DNA of 64,000 nt from CAXBNB01 sp040222275 (GCA_040222275.1 JAVKDJ010000021.1:1-64000); one strand, 5' to 3'. Shown: positions 16,359-26,042, numbered from the stretch's first letter. Numbers and translations are program-made. Notes: a model not told the origin generated them from the letters alone.

Positions 16359-17381
16359 TCAATCACCTAACCTTCTCACATCGAGTGAAAATGCCTGGGC
16401 CGGGTTGTGGCCCAGGAGCAACTTGAACTCCTCCTCCTGAAAGCCCCTGGACATTAATGCGGGATACAACTGCTCGAAAATATTGGTATAGGGTTTTATG
16501 GATTGTTGTTCTTTGGCTGGATCATACCAGCCGGCATCATGAGAAATGAGCACATTGCCCAGGATGCCATGCGCTTTGGCAAACAGCAGTTTACCTATAT
16601 ACTGATCGATGTTCCAGCCAAGGCCATCCAAACTTATCCAACATCCGGATTTGGCTGCCCTAAGGTACTCTTGGTCGTCTTTTTCGTTTTGCGCATGCAC
16701 CCAAATAAAAGCCTTGGGGGAAACCCCATTCTGTTTGAGGATTTCGAGCTGTGGCCACAAGCCTACCGACTTGCCGGTATGGGAGGCTATGGTCAGCCCC
16801 GTACGCAAATGTGTGAGTGCTGCTGCTTCTACAAGTTTTACATGCATGTCATCCAAAGGATCAGTAGCATCCACACTTATTTTGATAAACCCGGGCTTTA
16901 CAGAAGTACCATCTATACCCTCTTCAAATTCTGAAATCCACATTTCGGCCAGCTCGTCCGCTGTTTTGCGAAAGGCATACGCCGGTACAAACTTGTTTTG
17001 CCTGGCACCATACAACCCGGTATTCGTAATGATTTTCAACCCGGTTTGCCTGGCTATTTGCTCCAGCAATGCCACGTCCCTTGCCAGGTAGTTGGGTGTG
17101 GCATCTACAAAATAGCTCACGTTGTAGGTATTTAGTTGCTCAAGATAAGGTGTCATTTCCTTCACTACTACCTGCCTGTCCCAGCGATCTGGGCTTATAC
17201 TGTCAGCACCAATAAAATCGACCAATATATGTTCGTGGGAAAGCCATATTTCATTGTTGCTGACTACTTCAGAGCCTGTTACGGTCTGCACCACCAAATT
17301 ATCCGAAGGGGGTTTGCACCCAACAACGCAGCACAATAAAACCATAGCAGTGCTGCGCCAAACAAGTTTACGGCGATTCAT
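16359..17381 (-). CDS. Phosphotriesterase-family lipoprotein (lactonase-like amidohydrolase)
   Basis: A 340-residue protein with a lipoprotein signal (CCVVGC, Cys22). The PTE-type barrel shows LSHEHI (His49, His51), GFIKIS with the bridging Lys, ASHTGKS, FIWVHAQNE and LISHDAGW supplying the remaining His and Asp metal ligands. Members of this family hydrolyse lactones or phosphotriesters. The export signal is less usual for the family. It precedes the esterase gene on the same strand, 89 bp away, so both may act on the same extracellular substrate. Confidence 0.82.
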   Translation of the reverse strand: MNRRKLVWRSTAMVLLCCVVGCKPPSDNLVVQTVTGSEVVSNNEIWLSHEHILVDFIGADSISPDRWDRQVVVKEMTPYLEQLNTYNVSYFVDATPNYLARDVALLEQIARQTGLKIITNTGLYGARQNKFVPAYAFRKTADELAEMWISEFEEGIDGTSVKPGFIKISVDATDPLDDMHVKLVEAAALTHLRTGLTIASHTGKSVGLWPQLEILKQNGVSPKAFIWVHAQNEKDDQEYLRAAKSGCWISLDGLGWNIDQYIGKLLFAKAHGILGNVLISHDAGWYDPAKEQQSIKPYTNIFEQLYPALMSRGFQEEEFKLLLGHNPAQAFSLDVRRLGD

Positions 17382-17441
17382 TTGACATTCGTTTTAGAGA
17401 CAAAATGAAGTTCTCAGAAAGTTCTGGCTAACCATTCGGGC

Positions 17442-18617
17442 TTACTTCTCGTCCTTCTGAAATCGTTTGAGGATTTTCTCCATGTGCTTACCGGCAGCTT
17501 CCCTGCCTCCCAGGCCATAGGCCAATGCAATTGTAACAGCCAGCGATCCCAGGGTAAGGCCAAAAGCCAGCTCCACTATGCTATTGGCAATGCCCATAGT
17601 GCGCAAAGCTATAGCCAGGAACAACCCAATAATGCCTACCCTAGCTATACCTGCTAGGTAAGAATTTTCATTGGCTTTGAGCAGGCCACTGTGAACAGTG
17701 GTAGCCACCACATTGCCAATCACCATTACAAGCAGGCCAAACAATATACTACCGAGCAGGTTGAGAATGGTATGGAAGATTTCCGACAGTCGATCGAAAC
17801 CCAGCATTTCTATGCCGGTGACCACACCGAAGAACACTATAAAAAAGTAAACTATATTGGCCACAGTTTTGGAAAGGGAATGGTCTTCGCTCACAATGAA
17901 CAACTGCAATTTCTTCCCAAATTCATCAGCCCCCATATTGCCCAGCAGTTCTCCCAGAAAAGAGGAAAGGAACTTCCCCCCCACACCGAAAATGACCACA
18001 ATCAGCACTGCCCCTATGATATTGGGTACGGCATCAGTCAATGCATGCAGTATGTTGTTGGCCGGGTTGGTGATGGCATCCAACTGCAATGCATTGAGCG
18101 CCTGAATGATGGAAGGTATGAAAATGACAACAAACACTATTTTTTGAAGAAAATAGATCAGCTTTTCTGTGTCTTTAAAGCCGGTAGTTTCTGCCAACCG
18201 GTCTATAAAACTGCCCGCCATTTTTACCAGGTTGGATACAAAAAGGGCAATCACATAGCCCAAAAAAACGATGGCACCTGCGGCCACTATATTGGGGATA
18301 AAGCCTAAAAATTCGGTCAACATATGCTTGATGGGATCCAGGACATGGCTGAGTCCCAGCATCTCCAACACGATCAGCAGCAGAATGACCATAAAGAGAT
18401 AGTACACCAGGTTGGCTACAAATTTGTTGGTATCTACGATGGTATTGCCCAGCAGCCTTTCGTCCCACTCTGTTTTCTTCATCAACCCATGGACAATTTT
18501 TCTAATTACTATCGCAATGAGCCACCCTACCACAAATACTACAATGGCACCTACCACACCGGGTAGGGAGGAATGCATATTATCAATGAAAGTTTGCAAA
18601 AAATCAGGAAAATTCAT
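17442..18617 (-). CDS. Membrane channel with conserved TM-helix repeats (mechanosensitive-channel family)
   Basis: A 391-residue integral membrane protein made of internally similar units. Each has a long helix with a G-x-x-I/V-x-x-x-G pattern, then an amphipathic helix: VVGAIVVFVVGWLIA, IVAAGAIVFLGYVIALF, IIGAVLIVVIFGVGGKF and LFGLLVMVIGNVVATT, ending in GLTLGSLAVTIALAYGLGGREAA, the MscS-like TM3 motif. This matches the TM_helix (PF05552) group annotated as mechanosensitive channels. The cytoplasmic beta-domain of true MscS is absent, so gating by tension is unproven. It is flanked by single genes, with no obvious operon partner. Confidence 0.8.
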   Translation of the reverse strand: MNFPDFLQTFIDNMHSSLPGVVGAIVVFVVGWLIAIVIRKIVHGLMKKTEWDERLLGNTIVDTNKFVANLVYYLFMVILLLIVLEMLGLSHVLDPIKHMLTEFLGFIPNIVAAGAIVFLGYVIALFVSNLVKMAGSFIDRLAETTGFKDTEKLIYFLQKIVFVVIFIPSIIQALNALQLDAITNPANNILHALTDAVPNIIGAVLIVVIFGVGGKFLSSFLGELLGNMGADEFGKKLQLFIVSEDHSLSKTVANIVYFFIVFFGVVTGIEMLGFDRLSEIFHTILNLLGSILFGLLVMVIGNVVATTVHSGLLKANENSYLAGIARVGIIGLFLAIALRTMGIANSIVELAFGLTLGSLAVTIALAYGLGGREAAGKHMEKILKRFQKDEK

Positions 18618-18784
18618 GGCAATTTGTGTTTAGTTCTAAGTTTGGTTTATGTTCGAATGTTAGTAAATGTACAATAAAAACAACAAATAATACAATTTAA
18701 GGTTGACTTTCAACTATCATCATCCCTGGCCATCTCACTATTCCACAAAACCCTGGTAAAAAAACTACCTCGGTTGACCTGACC

Positions 18785-19525
18785 TCAATTCATCCAATGT
18801 ATTATTCCTACTACCAAAGCCACAGCCAGCAGCACACCTATGGCCAGGATCACATAGGCCCCTTTGGTAAAATCAGCAATGGTTTTTTTGATCTCCGCCC
18901 GGTCGTTTACATTAGGAAATTCCGAATCGGGTACCTCTACATCTAGAAATTCGCACAGTGGCTCCCAACCCTGATCCACCGAATATATGAGCAGCTGGCC
19001 TGCCGGCACTGTGGCTTTCACTTCCTCTATGAGTTCGGCATACCTTGCCAGGGCTTTTTCTTTGTCATTCATGGTGCCTTTGAGCGATCGCCCCCACATC
19101 AAATGGTGGGTCATATACCCAAACTTGCGCATCATGGGCACTACCGTTTTCAATACCTTGAATTGCCACAATGTTTCGGTGAAGTAGATGGTATTGATGG
19201 TACTTTCGTACCAGGCCTCTGCACCCCTTGGATGCAAGGTAAGCAAAACCCTGGCGTCCGGATAAGCCTGAAAAAGCTCTTTCCATACACAACAACCGGG
19301 GTTGTCAACGGTAGCAGTATAGTTGGCAAATACCTTCGTCCAGTCGTGCTGCTGGCCTTCGGGTGCTTTGGCCACCTGATACCAAAAATCCAGGTGATGT
19401 TTGTTTGCCTTGTTGAACAAGACTTCCTTCATGTGGTAGCAGGGATAGCCCAGTTCTTGCAAGGCCGTATAGGTGGACATGGTGCCTGTCCTGCCAAAAC
19501 CTGCACCGATTAGATGGAGTGCCAT
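18785..19525 (-). CDS. Sulfotransferase-fold protein with C-terminal membrane anchor
   Basis: A 246-residue protein that begins with the PAPS-binding loop LIGAGFGRTGTMSTYTAL, typical of the Sulfotransfer_4 family, followed by YPCYHMKEV and VLLTLHPRGAEAWYES (3'-phosphate-binding strand). RAEIKKTI marks the end of the fold. A single hydrophobic helix (about 221-245) closes the protein, so it is probably tail-anchored with the enzyme facing the cytoplasm. Bacterial members are poorly characterised; the sulfate acceptor is unknown. It stands alone, 305 bp from AbiH. Confidence 0.75.
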   Translation of the reverse strand: MALHLIGAGFGRTGTMSTYTALQELGYPCYHMKEVLFNKANKHHLDFWYQVAKAPEGQQHDWTKVFANYTATVDNPGCCVWKELFQAYPDARVLLTLHPRGAEAWYESTINTIYFTETLWQFKVLKTVVPMMRKFGYMTHHLMWGRSLKGTMNDKEKALARYAELIEEVKATVPAGQLLIYSVDQGWEPLCEFLDVEVPDSEFPNVNDRAEIKKTIADFTKGAYVILAIGVLLAVALVVGIIHWMN

Positions 19526-19710
19526 TTGATTGGTTGCTTTAAAATGGGTTATAGGCTTGGGTTACAATTCTTAAAAATAACATAGTTAGATGTTATTTCC
19601 ATTCGGAAACCCATAATTCTGCTTTTCGAGATTTCTGTTTACAACGCGTAACCTGCTTCACACATGGAGTATTGGAAGGGAATACCAAGCTAAAAGTGGA
19701 TGTCAATCAG

Positions 19711-19785
19711 CCTGCCATTTTTAACGAGACTTTCCAGGTTTCGAAAACCTGGAAAGTCTGGGCTGCATAAAGCCAACCGCTTGCC
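19711..19785. repeat. 75-bp hairpin repeat, copy 1 (left of AbiH)
   Basis: Identical at 72 of 75 positions to 21476-21550, in the same orientation. The core is a perfect 15-bp inverted repeat with a 3-nt loop (left arm AGACTTTCCAGGTTT, mirrored after CGA). It lies in the 305-bp gap between the sulfotransferase and AbiH genes, which otherwise holds no recognisable feature. REP-like hairpins of this type are known in Bacteroidota. Confidence 0.85.
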
Positions 19786-19830
19786 TCTAATATATTCAGG
19801 GAAGTCTTTGTTGGCATCTGCTTTTTTCAG

Positions 19831-20889
19831 TCAATTCTTAGTTGTTTGTAACACTGAAGTTAAATCAAATTGAGGACATTTTAGTTTTTCATCAAAAGGT
19901 TGGACTAAATCCGCCCAGCGATTTGGATCATCAAAATGTCTATCTAAACTTTTATTTAGTAAACTGAAGTTGTCCTTCGTTTGATAATAGTAAATTTTCA
20001 AACCTTGAAACATTTGGTGTTGAAAAATTCTGTGAAAAATGGTTCGATCAGATAAGCCACAAGAGTGACCAATTATTTCTACAGTGAATGCCCCTGAGCT
20101 AAGAAAGGCTATTAAGTCGGCTTGATTTCCACTTAAATTATAAGAAAAATGCTTTATGAACTTTAGATACTCTGGGTGATCTAGTTCCTGAATATCTCTA
20201 TAGTTTCTATCGCGATTATCTCCATACCCAAGGACTAGTGGATTATCGTCATTGTTCAACTGCCCATGGAGATTAATGACTCTAGTATTATTCCCGAGGA
20301 AAGGGAGATATAACTTAATTGTGTCAGTATAATTAAAGTTTAGAATCAATTTTTGGTTATCTCCGTGCTGAGAGAAGATATCATAAAATCGCGTACTATG
20401 AATGTTACCTACCTTTGATGGAATGCGAATTTTTTCAGTCAGATATAGTTCAAGCTTATTTTTGATGAGATCCAATGTTTTGTTTAATTCTAATACTTCT
20501 TGAATCCCCACAGCTGTAGCCCCCACGGCTGCAATACGAATTAACTCTTTATAGTAGAATTTTTCTATGTCATACCATAATTTAAGACCTTCTTCAATAC
20601 TTATTAGTTGTTTGAAAAAATGATTTTTGTACTCTACATGAATATATTCTTTATACTGTTTTACGTAATTATGAAAATCCTCAATTGTATTGCACGCATC
20701 AATTTGTTCAGGTCTAAAGCGATACCGATAGGTTTCAATATAAATCAATTCGTCTTTATAAACGCGATCATTTCCATCGTTGGCAGAGTGTAAGGCTTGC
20801 TTGAGGTGGTCAACAATAAAGTGTTCATATGATGTAGGAAGCTGATGGGCTAGATCAAATCCGTTACCAAGTATGAAAAGCTTATTCAT
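19831..20889 (-). CDS. AbiH-family phage abortive-infection protein
   Basis: A 352-residue protein with the AbiH opening LFILGNGFDLAHQLPTSYEHF, a Rossmann-like glycine loop, and downstream family features: LILNFNYTDTIKLYL, VINLHGQLN, LVLGYGD and VEIIGHSCGLSDRTIFHRIF. AbiH proteins protect against phages by an undefined mechanism and often act as a single gene, as here. It is clearly more AT-rich than the flanking operons, lies between 75-bp direct repeats, and shares its 5' region with two other orphan AT-rich genes near 57 and 58 kb; all suggest acquisition. No second defence gene is adjacent. Confidence 0.88.
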   Translation of the reverse strand: MNKLFILGNGFDLAHQLPTSYEHFIVDHLKQALHSANDGNDRVYKDELIYIETYRYRFRPEQIDACNTIEDFHNYVKQYKEYIHVEYKNHFFKQLISIEEGLKLWYDIEKFYYKELIRIAAVGATAVGIQEVLELNKTLDLIKNKLELYLTEKIRIPSKVGNIHSTRFYDIFSQHGDNQKLILNFNYTDTIKLYLPFLGNNTRVINLHGQLNNDDNPLVLGYGDNRDRNYRDIQELDHPEYLKFIKHFSYNLSGNQADLIAFLSSGAFTVEIIGHSCGLSDRTIFHRIFQHQMFQGLKIYYYQTKDNFSLLNKSLDRHFDDPNRWADLVQPFDEKLKCPQFDLTSVLQTTKN

Positions 20890-20947
20890 TTAATGAGATT
20901 TTCGACATCAAGTAGATGACTCCTAACAATATAGTATTTTATAGAAT

Positions 20948-20995
20948 GTTTGCCTAAAGATAGTAACAGGCAGTTTAATAACAGGAGAAAGTAGA
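20948..20995 (-). promoter_or_regulatory. Shared 5' module, copy A (upstream of AbiH)
   Basis: Contains CCTAAAGATAG (20953-20963) followed by a diverged TTAATAACAGG segment. On the coding strand the core reads CTATCTTTAGG, close to the TAnnTTTG -7 box, 64 bp before the AbiH start. The same module occurs before the genes at 56785-57600 and 58053-58547. Confidence 0.55.
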
Positions 20996-21145
20996 TGAAT
21001 TAGTGTTGGTGAATCGCTGAACCGAGCAAAGCTACAACTTATGTATAAACAACATTATATCATTTTGCTCACATATTAATAGCTAAAACAATAAATGGAA
21101 GTTGTTTTTTTTAAAGGGATTGATGTTTACCTCCACCACAGCTTG

Positions 21146-21368
21146 CCTTGTCACCCTGACGAAGGAAGGGTCTCTTTTATGAACTGGAAGCTGGTAGTAC
21201 TGTTTGAATATTTTTAGGAGGCCAAGACACATTCTGGGCAAAGGGTACGAGTGGAGACAGTCACATCAGCATCTAAAAAAATAAGATGCTTCCCTCCGTT
21301 CAGCATGACAAGGCTGGTTTTTCTGCTTGACTACAACTTACCCCGTCACCCTAACGAAGGAAGGGACT
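21146..21368. repeat. Interspersed ACCCTGACGAAGGAAGGG repeats
   Basis: A 28-bp unit (ccttgtcaccctgacgaagg, then aagggtct) lies at 21146-21173, with a diverged copy at 21342-21368 and a fragment of the same family (cagcatgacaagg) near 21301. The 21146 copy is identical over 28 bp to 58751-58778. The whole 722-bp gap 20890-21611 contains no supported gene, only these repeats, the AbiH promoter module and a 75-bp hairpin repeat. Confidence 0.7.
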
Positions 21369-21475
21369 CCTTAAAAATAGCCATATAGCTGCTCAATATG
21401 TTCCGGAAGGCATGTCAAAATCATGGATAAAAAGGGTTTACCATCTCTTGTCTTTCAACAAATTAGACAAACATG

Positions 21476-21550
21476 CCTGCCATTTTTAACGAGACTTTCC
21501 AGGTTTCGAAAACCTGGAAAGTCTGGGCTGCATAAAGCTAACGGTTTGCC
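21476..21550. repeat. 75-bp hairpin repeat, copy 2 (right of AbiH)
   Basis: Direct repeat of 19711-19785 with three mismatches, all in the last 15 bp; the 33-nt hairpin core is identical. The two copies bracket the AbiH gene and its promoter in a unit of about 1.77 kb. Confidence 0.85.
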
Positions 21551-21611
21551 AAAGGATAAAATCAGCCCTGTTCAAACCAACCAATAGAACTGCATTCGCG
21601 AAAACGATCAA

Positions 21612-24392
21612 CTATTCCGCAAAATCAAACACCAACTCGATCCTCAATTTGCGCTGGTGTATCTTTTTCGCATTGAACTGGTACAGAGAAGATTGTGGCC
21701 CTAATTTGCCGGATGCCTTAAACTTGGTACCTATGGCATTGATGCCGTGCAAAAAAGAGATATCGCCTTTTGGAAAATCCACTACCGTAGTACGGCCATC
21801 GTCCGGCTGGTCCGGAGTGAGCATCCTCAGGAATATGTCATTTGACTTTATATATACCTTAAAACCAGGCACGCCATCCCCCCTTATATTCGCCCAATAC
21901 GTTTCGGCATAATAGCCCTTGAATTCCGGGTAATCAAACCCCGAGTGGCCGGTCATGCTATTGTTGTATTCCTTGTCCCAAAGTCCAAAATTTGGCCCGG
22001 CTGTCCTGTTTTTCCAAACACGGTCTGGCCCATTGCCCATCCACTCCATTCCGGCAACATTTTCCTCGGGAAAAGAAAAACTAATGCCCGCATACGGGGC
22101 TGTACCTGCTGGTTCGTAAGCCACCGACAACTGTGCCTGCCCGTTTTTACGGATTACCCAGGTGATGGAGTCCTGCTCCCCACCATAAACGGAATGAACG
22201 GACACGGTACCATCTGCATTTTCAACAGCAGCTACCGACTGAACGGCCTTATCCTTGCTCACGAAGACAGGCCCATTGGTGAGGGGAATTTGTCTGTTCT
22301 GATGGTTCACCTTCGTCAGCATGCCATTTTTTCGATCGAAAGAATAAGCCATAGTCCCTGCCTTCACCTGATATTCTTCTGATGTCTCGTTCAACGAAAC
22401 ATTGGATCCCCCCGGTTCATCCAACATACTGCTGGCCACAGCCGCTGCTGTTTGTACTGGGTAAGTCCATTCGGCAATATCCTTGCCCTCTTTGTCCACA
22501 GCTGTGATGGACAATACATGGGAGCCCATCCAGTTGTTGGGCAGGCTTACTTCCAGTGTACCTTTTTGGCCTGGCGCCAGGTCTGTTTCTATTTTTTCAC
22601 TAAATATCGTGTTGGCTTTTGGGCCGGAGCTTACCATATCCGAGTATGCCAACCACTCGATAGTGAACGAGCATTCGCTGAGGTTGGTGAAATGATAACG
22701 GTTTTCAATATTAAAAACACCATTGAATTGCGGTGTGATGTACCTCTTGTCTATAAATACCGGACTCCATACTTTTTTGATGGTATTAAAACTTGCTTCC
22801 TTTTCCATATAGGGGCCTAAAATACCGTCAGGGGCGTGGTTGCCATCTGCATCAAGTGCACCATTGCGATCGGTGCGGGCTACCGCCTCATCGGCAAACA
22901 CCCACAAAAATGCACCTGCTGCAAGGGGGTGGTGCCAGATACGCAACCAATAGTCTTCCAAACCAGCCCCATGGCCGCCATCATAAAGCCCGTGCAACAA
23001 TTCTGTAGGAAAGAAGATTTTGCGCCTGCTGTACCCATCCAGCGACAAATAATCATAATCTACATAGTGCAGGGTGTTGGTCTCTCGAAAATCCTGCCAC
23101 GGGTGCAATACCTTTCGTTTTTGTGGGTCAAGTTTAGCAAAATCATCATTGAGGCTGTCGTTCCACCCGCCTTCATTGCCATTGTCCCAAAAGATGATGC
23201 TCGGGTGGTTCACGTCCCTTTCCACCAATTCGGTCAACAGCTTGCGCCCGACCTCCTCATCGTAGGCAGGTGTCTGCCATCCGGTAAGCTCGTCCAGCAC
23301 AAAAAGCCCGAGTGAATCACACACATCCAGAAAGTGCTTTTCAGGTGGGTAATGCGACATGCGCACCGCATTCATGTTCATTTCTTTCATCAGGCTTACG
23401 GCCTCAATGCTCAACGCTTTGGACGAAGTTCTGGCATGGTCGGGGTGAAAGGTATGCCGGTTCACCCCTTTGAGCTTCACCCTGGTGCCGTTCACATATA
23501 TGCCATCACTTTCCCGGATTTCTACTGTCCTAAACCCAAATTTTTCCTCATACTCGTGGATGGCCCGGCCTTTGGACATCAGCCTGAACACCGCTTTGTA
23601 CATGCTTGGAGATTCAGGGTTCCATGTTTTCACGTTATCGGCCTTACCCGACAAACGCACTTCGAAAGTCCCCAACTGGCCGGAAAAAGATGCCACCTGG
23701 CTACCTGCCATGTCCTGAACCTGTACCTCTACTGCATCTCCCGCGCGGCTACCTGATGTGTAAACATCAGCTTCGAAAGTACCATCTGCCAGGGCATTAA
23801 TGGCCACTCGCCGGATGTGCTGTTTTGGCCTGGCTTCAATATATACAGGTCTGAAAATCCCCCCGAATATCCAAAAATCTGCCTTGCGCTCTGCCATGTT
23901 GATAGAGGTGTTGTCAGAATGTTTTTTTACCAAAACCTCAATTTGATTTTGCCTGCCGTATTTGAGCAAACGGGATATGTCGTGATGAAACTCGTTGAAT
24001 GCCCCCTGATGTACCGGTCCGGCTTGCTTGCCATTGATTTTGACCAGCGCATCTGTCATTACCCCCTCGAAGGTGATGCTGACAGACTTGCCACTCCACG
24101 ACCTGGGTACATCGAAGGTATGCCTGTAAGTTCCTGTTTCCTTCAGGCGCTCCTCAAATGGCACATGCCCATAGTTGTATTGGCCAAACCCCTGCTGCTC
24201 CCAGCACGAGGGTACCTGTATGGTAGTCCACTTCTTGCTGTTCATCCCGTCGGAGCAATAAAACTCCCATGTTTTGGTATCGTCAGCTCCAGTACCCGAT
24301 AGGTAAATGGTTTCACTTTTTTGGCCTGAGACGTAGAAACTGGCAAGAAAAAAGCAGATAGTGGCTATTGATCTTTTATGAAAGAAGTTCAT
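21612..24392 (-). CDS. GH2 beta-galactosidase-type glycoside hydrolase
   Basis: The open frame runs to 24467, but the Met at 24392 is preferred because it begins a clean signal peptide (MNFFHKRSIATICFF, cleavage near YVSGQ), giving 926 residues. Domains in order: sugar-binding jelly roll, immunoglobulin-like domain, TIM barrel, then C-terminal beta domains. Counting from this start, Glu407 in GNEGGW is the acid/base and Glu464 in PTELLHG fits the nucleophile position; WVFADEAV follows as in other GH2 enzymes. It is exported to the periplasm. It ends the minus-strand group and is separated from the Gfo/Idh/MocA gene by a terminator. The galactoside target may be algal, given the L-galactose operon nearby, but this is inference. 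Confidence 0.88.
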   Translation of the reverse strand: MNFFHKRSIATICFFLASFYVSGQKSETIYLSGTGADDTKTWEFYCSDGMNSKKWTTIQVPSCWEQQGFGQYNYGHVPFEERLKETGTYRHTFDVPRSWSGKSVSITFEGVMTDALVKINGKQAGPVHQGAFNEFHHDISRLLKYGRQNQIEVLVKKHSDNTSINMAERKADFWIFGGIFRPVYIEARPKQHIRRVAINALADGTFEADVYTSGSRAGDAVEVQVQDMAGSQVASFSGQLGTFEVRLSGKADNVKTWNPESPSMYKAVFRLMSKGRAIHEYEEKFGFRTVEIRESDGIYVNGTRVKLKGVNRHTFHPDHARTSSKALSIEAVSLMKEMNMNAVRMSHYPPEKHFLDVCDSLGLFVLDELTGWQTPAYDEEVGRKLLTELVERDVNHPSIIFWDNGNEGGWNDSLNDDFAKLDPQKRKVLHPWQDFRETNTLHYVDYDYLSLDGYSRRKIFFPTELLHGLYDGGHGAGLEDYWLRIWHHPLAAGAFLWVFADEAVARTDRNGALDADGNHAPDGILGPYMEKEASFNTIKKVWSPVFIDKRYITPQFNGVFNIENRYHFTNLSECSFTIEWLAYSDMVSSGPKANTIFSEKIETDLAPGQKGTLEVSLPNNWMGSHVLSITAVDKEGKDIAEWTYPVQTAAAVASSMLDEPGGSNVSLNETSEEYQVKAGTMAYSFDRKNGMLTKVNHQNRQIPLTNGPVFVSKDKAVQSVAAVENADGTVSVHSVYGGEQDSITWVIRKNGQAQLSVAYEPAGTAPYAGISFSFPEENVAGMEWMGNGPDRVWKNRTAGPNFGLWDKEYNNSMTGHSGFDYPEFKGYYAETYWANIRGDGVPGFKVYIKSNDIFLRMLTPDQPDDGRTTVVDFPKGDISFLHGINAIGTKFKASGKLGPQSSLYQFNAKKIHQRKLRIELVFDFAE

Positions 24393-24555
24393 GGATAAAA
24401 ATTTAAGTAAAACTGATACAACATTTTTGGGTCTGCCCCGGAAGCATTTCAGGGTCATGTTGTTCAATGGAAAAGCAATACAAGCCCTTGTCCCTGTTTG
24501 AAAGAGTGCTGCTCCTGACAGGCTCCCCTGCGCTCCAGCTTTAGGACAAAAAACA

Positions 24556-24590
24556 AACCTGGTTGGTTTTGAAAAGAAACCAACCAGGTT
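24556..24590 (-). terminator. Intrinsic terminator after the Gfo/Idh/MocA gene
   Basis: Perfect 14-bp stem (AACCTGGTTGGTTT at 24556-24569, its complement at 24577-24590) with a 7-nt loop. On the minus strand it is followed by TTTGTTTTTTG. It lies 76 bp after the stop of the oxidoreductase gene, so the GH2 gene downstream probably has its own promoter. Confidence 0.8.
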
Positions 24591-24665
24591 CAGGTCATAG
24601 ATTGCTTAGAAAAGTATGTTTTTGAAAACAGGTATCCCCGGGACAGGATCCGGGGATTCTCTCGA

Positions 24666-26042
24666 TCAAACTTTTTCAGGAACAATATAAGGATATCGGT
24701 ATTTCCTGGTGAGCATCATGTCTGCTTCTTCATTGTCTATGAAGTTCTCAAATTCTCCGTTGAACCTGAGCGTTTCCCCTACCCTATATGCTGCATTGGC
24801 TATCAATGGAAGTACAGTGGACATGTGTCCTATTTCCACATCGCAATTGAGGTCGAAGCGGTTTCCAGACCGTACACCATCGATGAAGTTTCCAAAATGG
24901 CCTTTGCTGTCTGGTGCGGTACGGAAAGTCTGGTCCCCACCCACAGCTGCTGTCTCGTTCATGTCCGATCCGGCAAATGGCTCATTGTCACGTTGCTTGT
25001 ATGCTTTCCAGTTTTTTCCATTTACTTCCATCCAGCCATCGGTTCCATAAAAGAGGTTTCCTATTTTGACACCCGCATTTGCTTCGGCATTCGTGTACCT
25101 ACCACGGGTCTCAAATTCCAGTATTTTTCCATCTTCGTATTCAAATACCGACGTTTGTGTGTTTGGTGTTTCCTGTGAGCACTCTTTAGGGGATACGCCA
25201 TAAATACCTCCCATCGACTGTACTTTTACAGGGTGTACTTTCTTATTGAGCCCCCATCTGGCTACATCAAATTGGTGTGGCCCCTGGTTGCCGGTATCGC
25301 CATTTCCGGTATCCCAATGCCAGTGCCAGTTGTAGTGGCCTTTTAGTTCATTGTATGGACGGTAACTTGCCGGCCCCAGCCAGAGGTCATAATTCAAATT
25401 GGCCGGCGGAGTGGAATCCTTGGAGATGCCGAAAGAATCGCGTGGTTTGAAGCAGGTGCCCCTCGCCATAAACACTTCTCCGATACCTCCATCATGCAAA
25501 AACTGCATGGCCTGCATCACGTTACTGATAGACCGGTTTTGAAAGCCTACCTGCACTACCCTATTGTACTTTCTGGCGGCTTCTACCATCTTGCGTCCTT
25601 CCCATACATTGTGTGAGCTCGGTTTTTCCACGTACACATGTTTGCCTGCCTGGCAAGCCCAAATGGTAGCCAGGGCATGCCAGTGGTTAGGGGTAGCCAC
25701 TATCACCGCATCAATGTCTTTGTCTTCATAAACCTTCCTCATGTCGGTCTCAGTACCTGGCTTGTTGCCCTTCTGGTTGTCGGCTGCCAATTTCACTCGC
25801 TCTGGCAAAAACTCAGAATCCACATCACAAATAGTTTTCACCATTACTCCATCGTTGTACATCGACGAAAAGCTATCCAGCAATCCTTTTCCTCTGCCGC
25901 GCACACCTATCGATCCCAGTATTACCCTGTCATTGGCACCCATAATGTTGGCATAAGATTTGGCAGAAAATGCTGTAGCCCCGAATGCTACTCCGGCCGC
26001 ACCTACGGCGGTCTTCTTGATAAATTTTCTTCTATCGTTCAT
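24666..26042 (-). CDS. Tat-exported Gfo/Idh/MocA-family oxidoreductase
   Basis: A 458-residue protein with a twin-arginine signal (NDRRKFIKKTAVGAAG). The NAD-binding domain follows (VILGSIGVRGRGKGLL), with DIDAVIVATPNHWHALATI and GKHVYVEKPSSHN, the EKP motif that places the catalytic Lys. The C-terminal alpha/beta domain includes GNGDTGNQGPHQFDVARWGL. Exported members in Bacteroidota often carry a tightly bound cofactor and act on glycosides by oxidation and reduction. It follows the PmoA-like gene by 73 bp and is probably co-transcribed with it. Confidence 0.88.
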   Translation of the reverse strand: MNDRRKFIKKTAVGAAGVAFGATAFSAKSYANIMGANDRVILGSIGVRGRGKGLLDSFSSMYNDGVMVKTICDVDSEFLPERVKLAADNQKGNKPGTETDMRKVYEDKDIDAVIVATPNHWHALATIWACQAGKHVYVEKPSSHNVWEGRKMVEAARKYNRVVQVGFQNRSISNVMQAMQFLHDGGIGEVFMARGTCFKPRDSFGISKDSTPPANLNYDLWLGPASYRPYNELKGHYNWHWHWDTGNGDTGNQGPHQFDVARWGLNKKVHPVKVQSMGGIYGVSPKECSQETPNTQTSVFEYEDGKILEFETRGRYTNAEANAGVKIGNLFYGTDGWMEVNGKNWKAYKQRDNEPFAGSDMNETAAVGGDQTFRTAPDSKGHFGNFIDGVRSGNRFDLNCDVEIGHMSTVLPLIANAAYRVGETLRFNGEFENFIDNEEADMMLTRKYRYPYIVPEKV

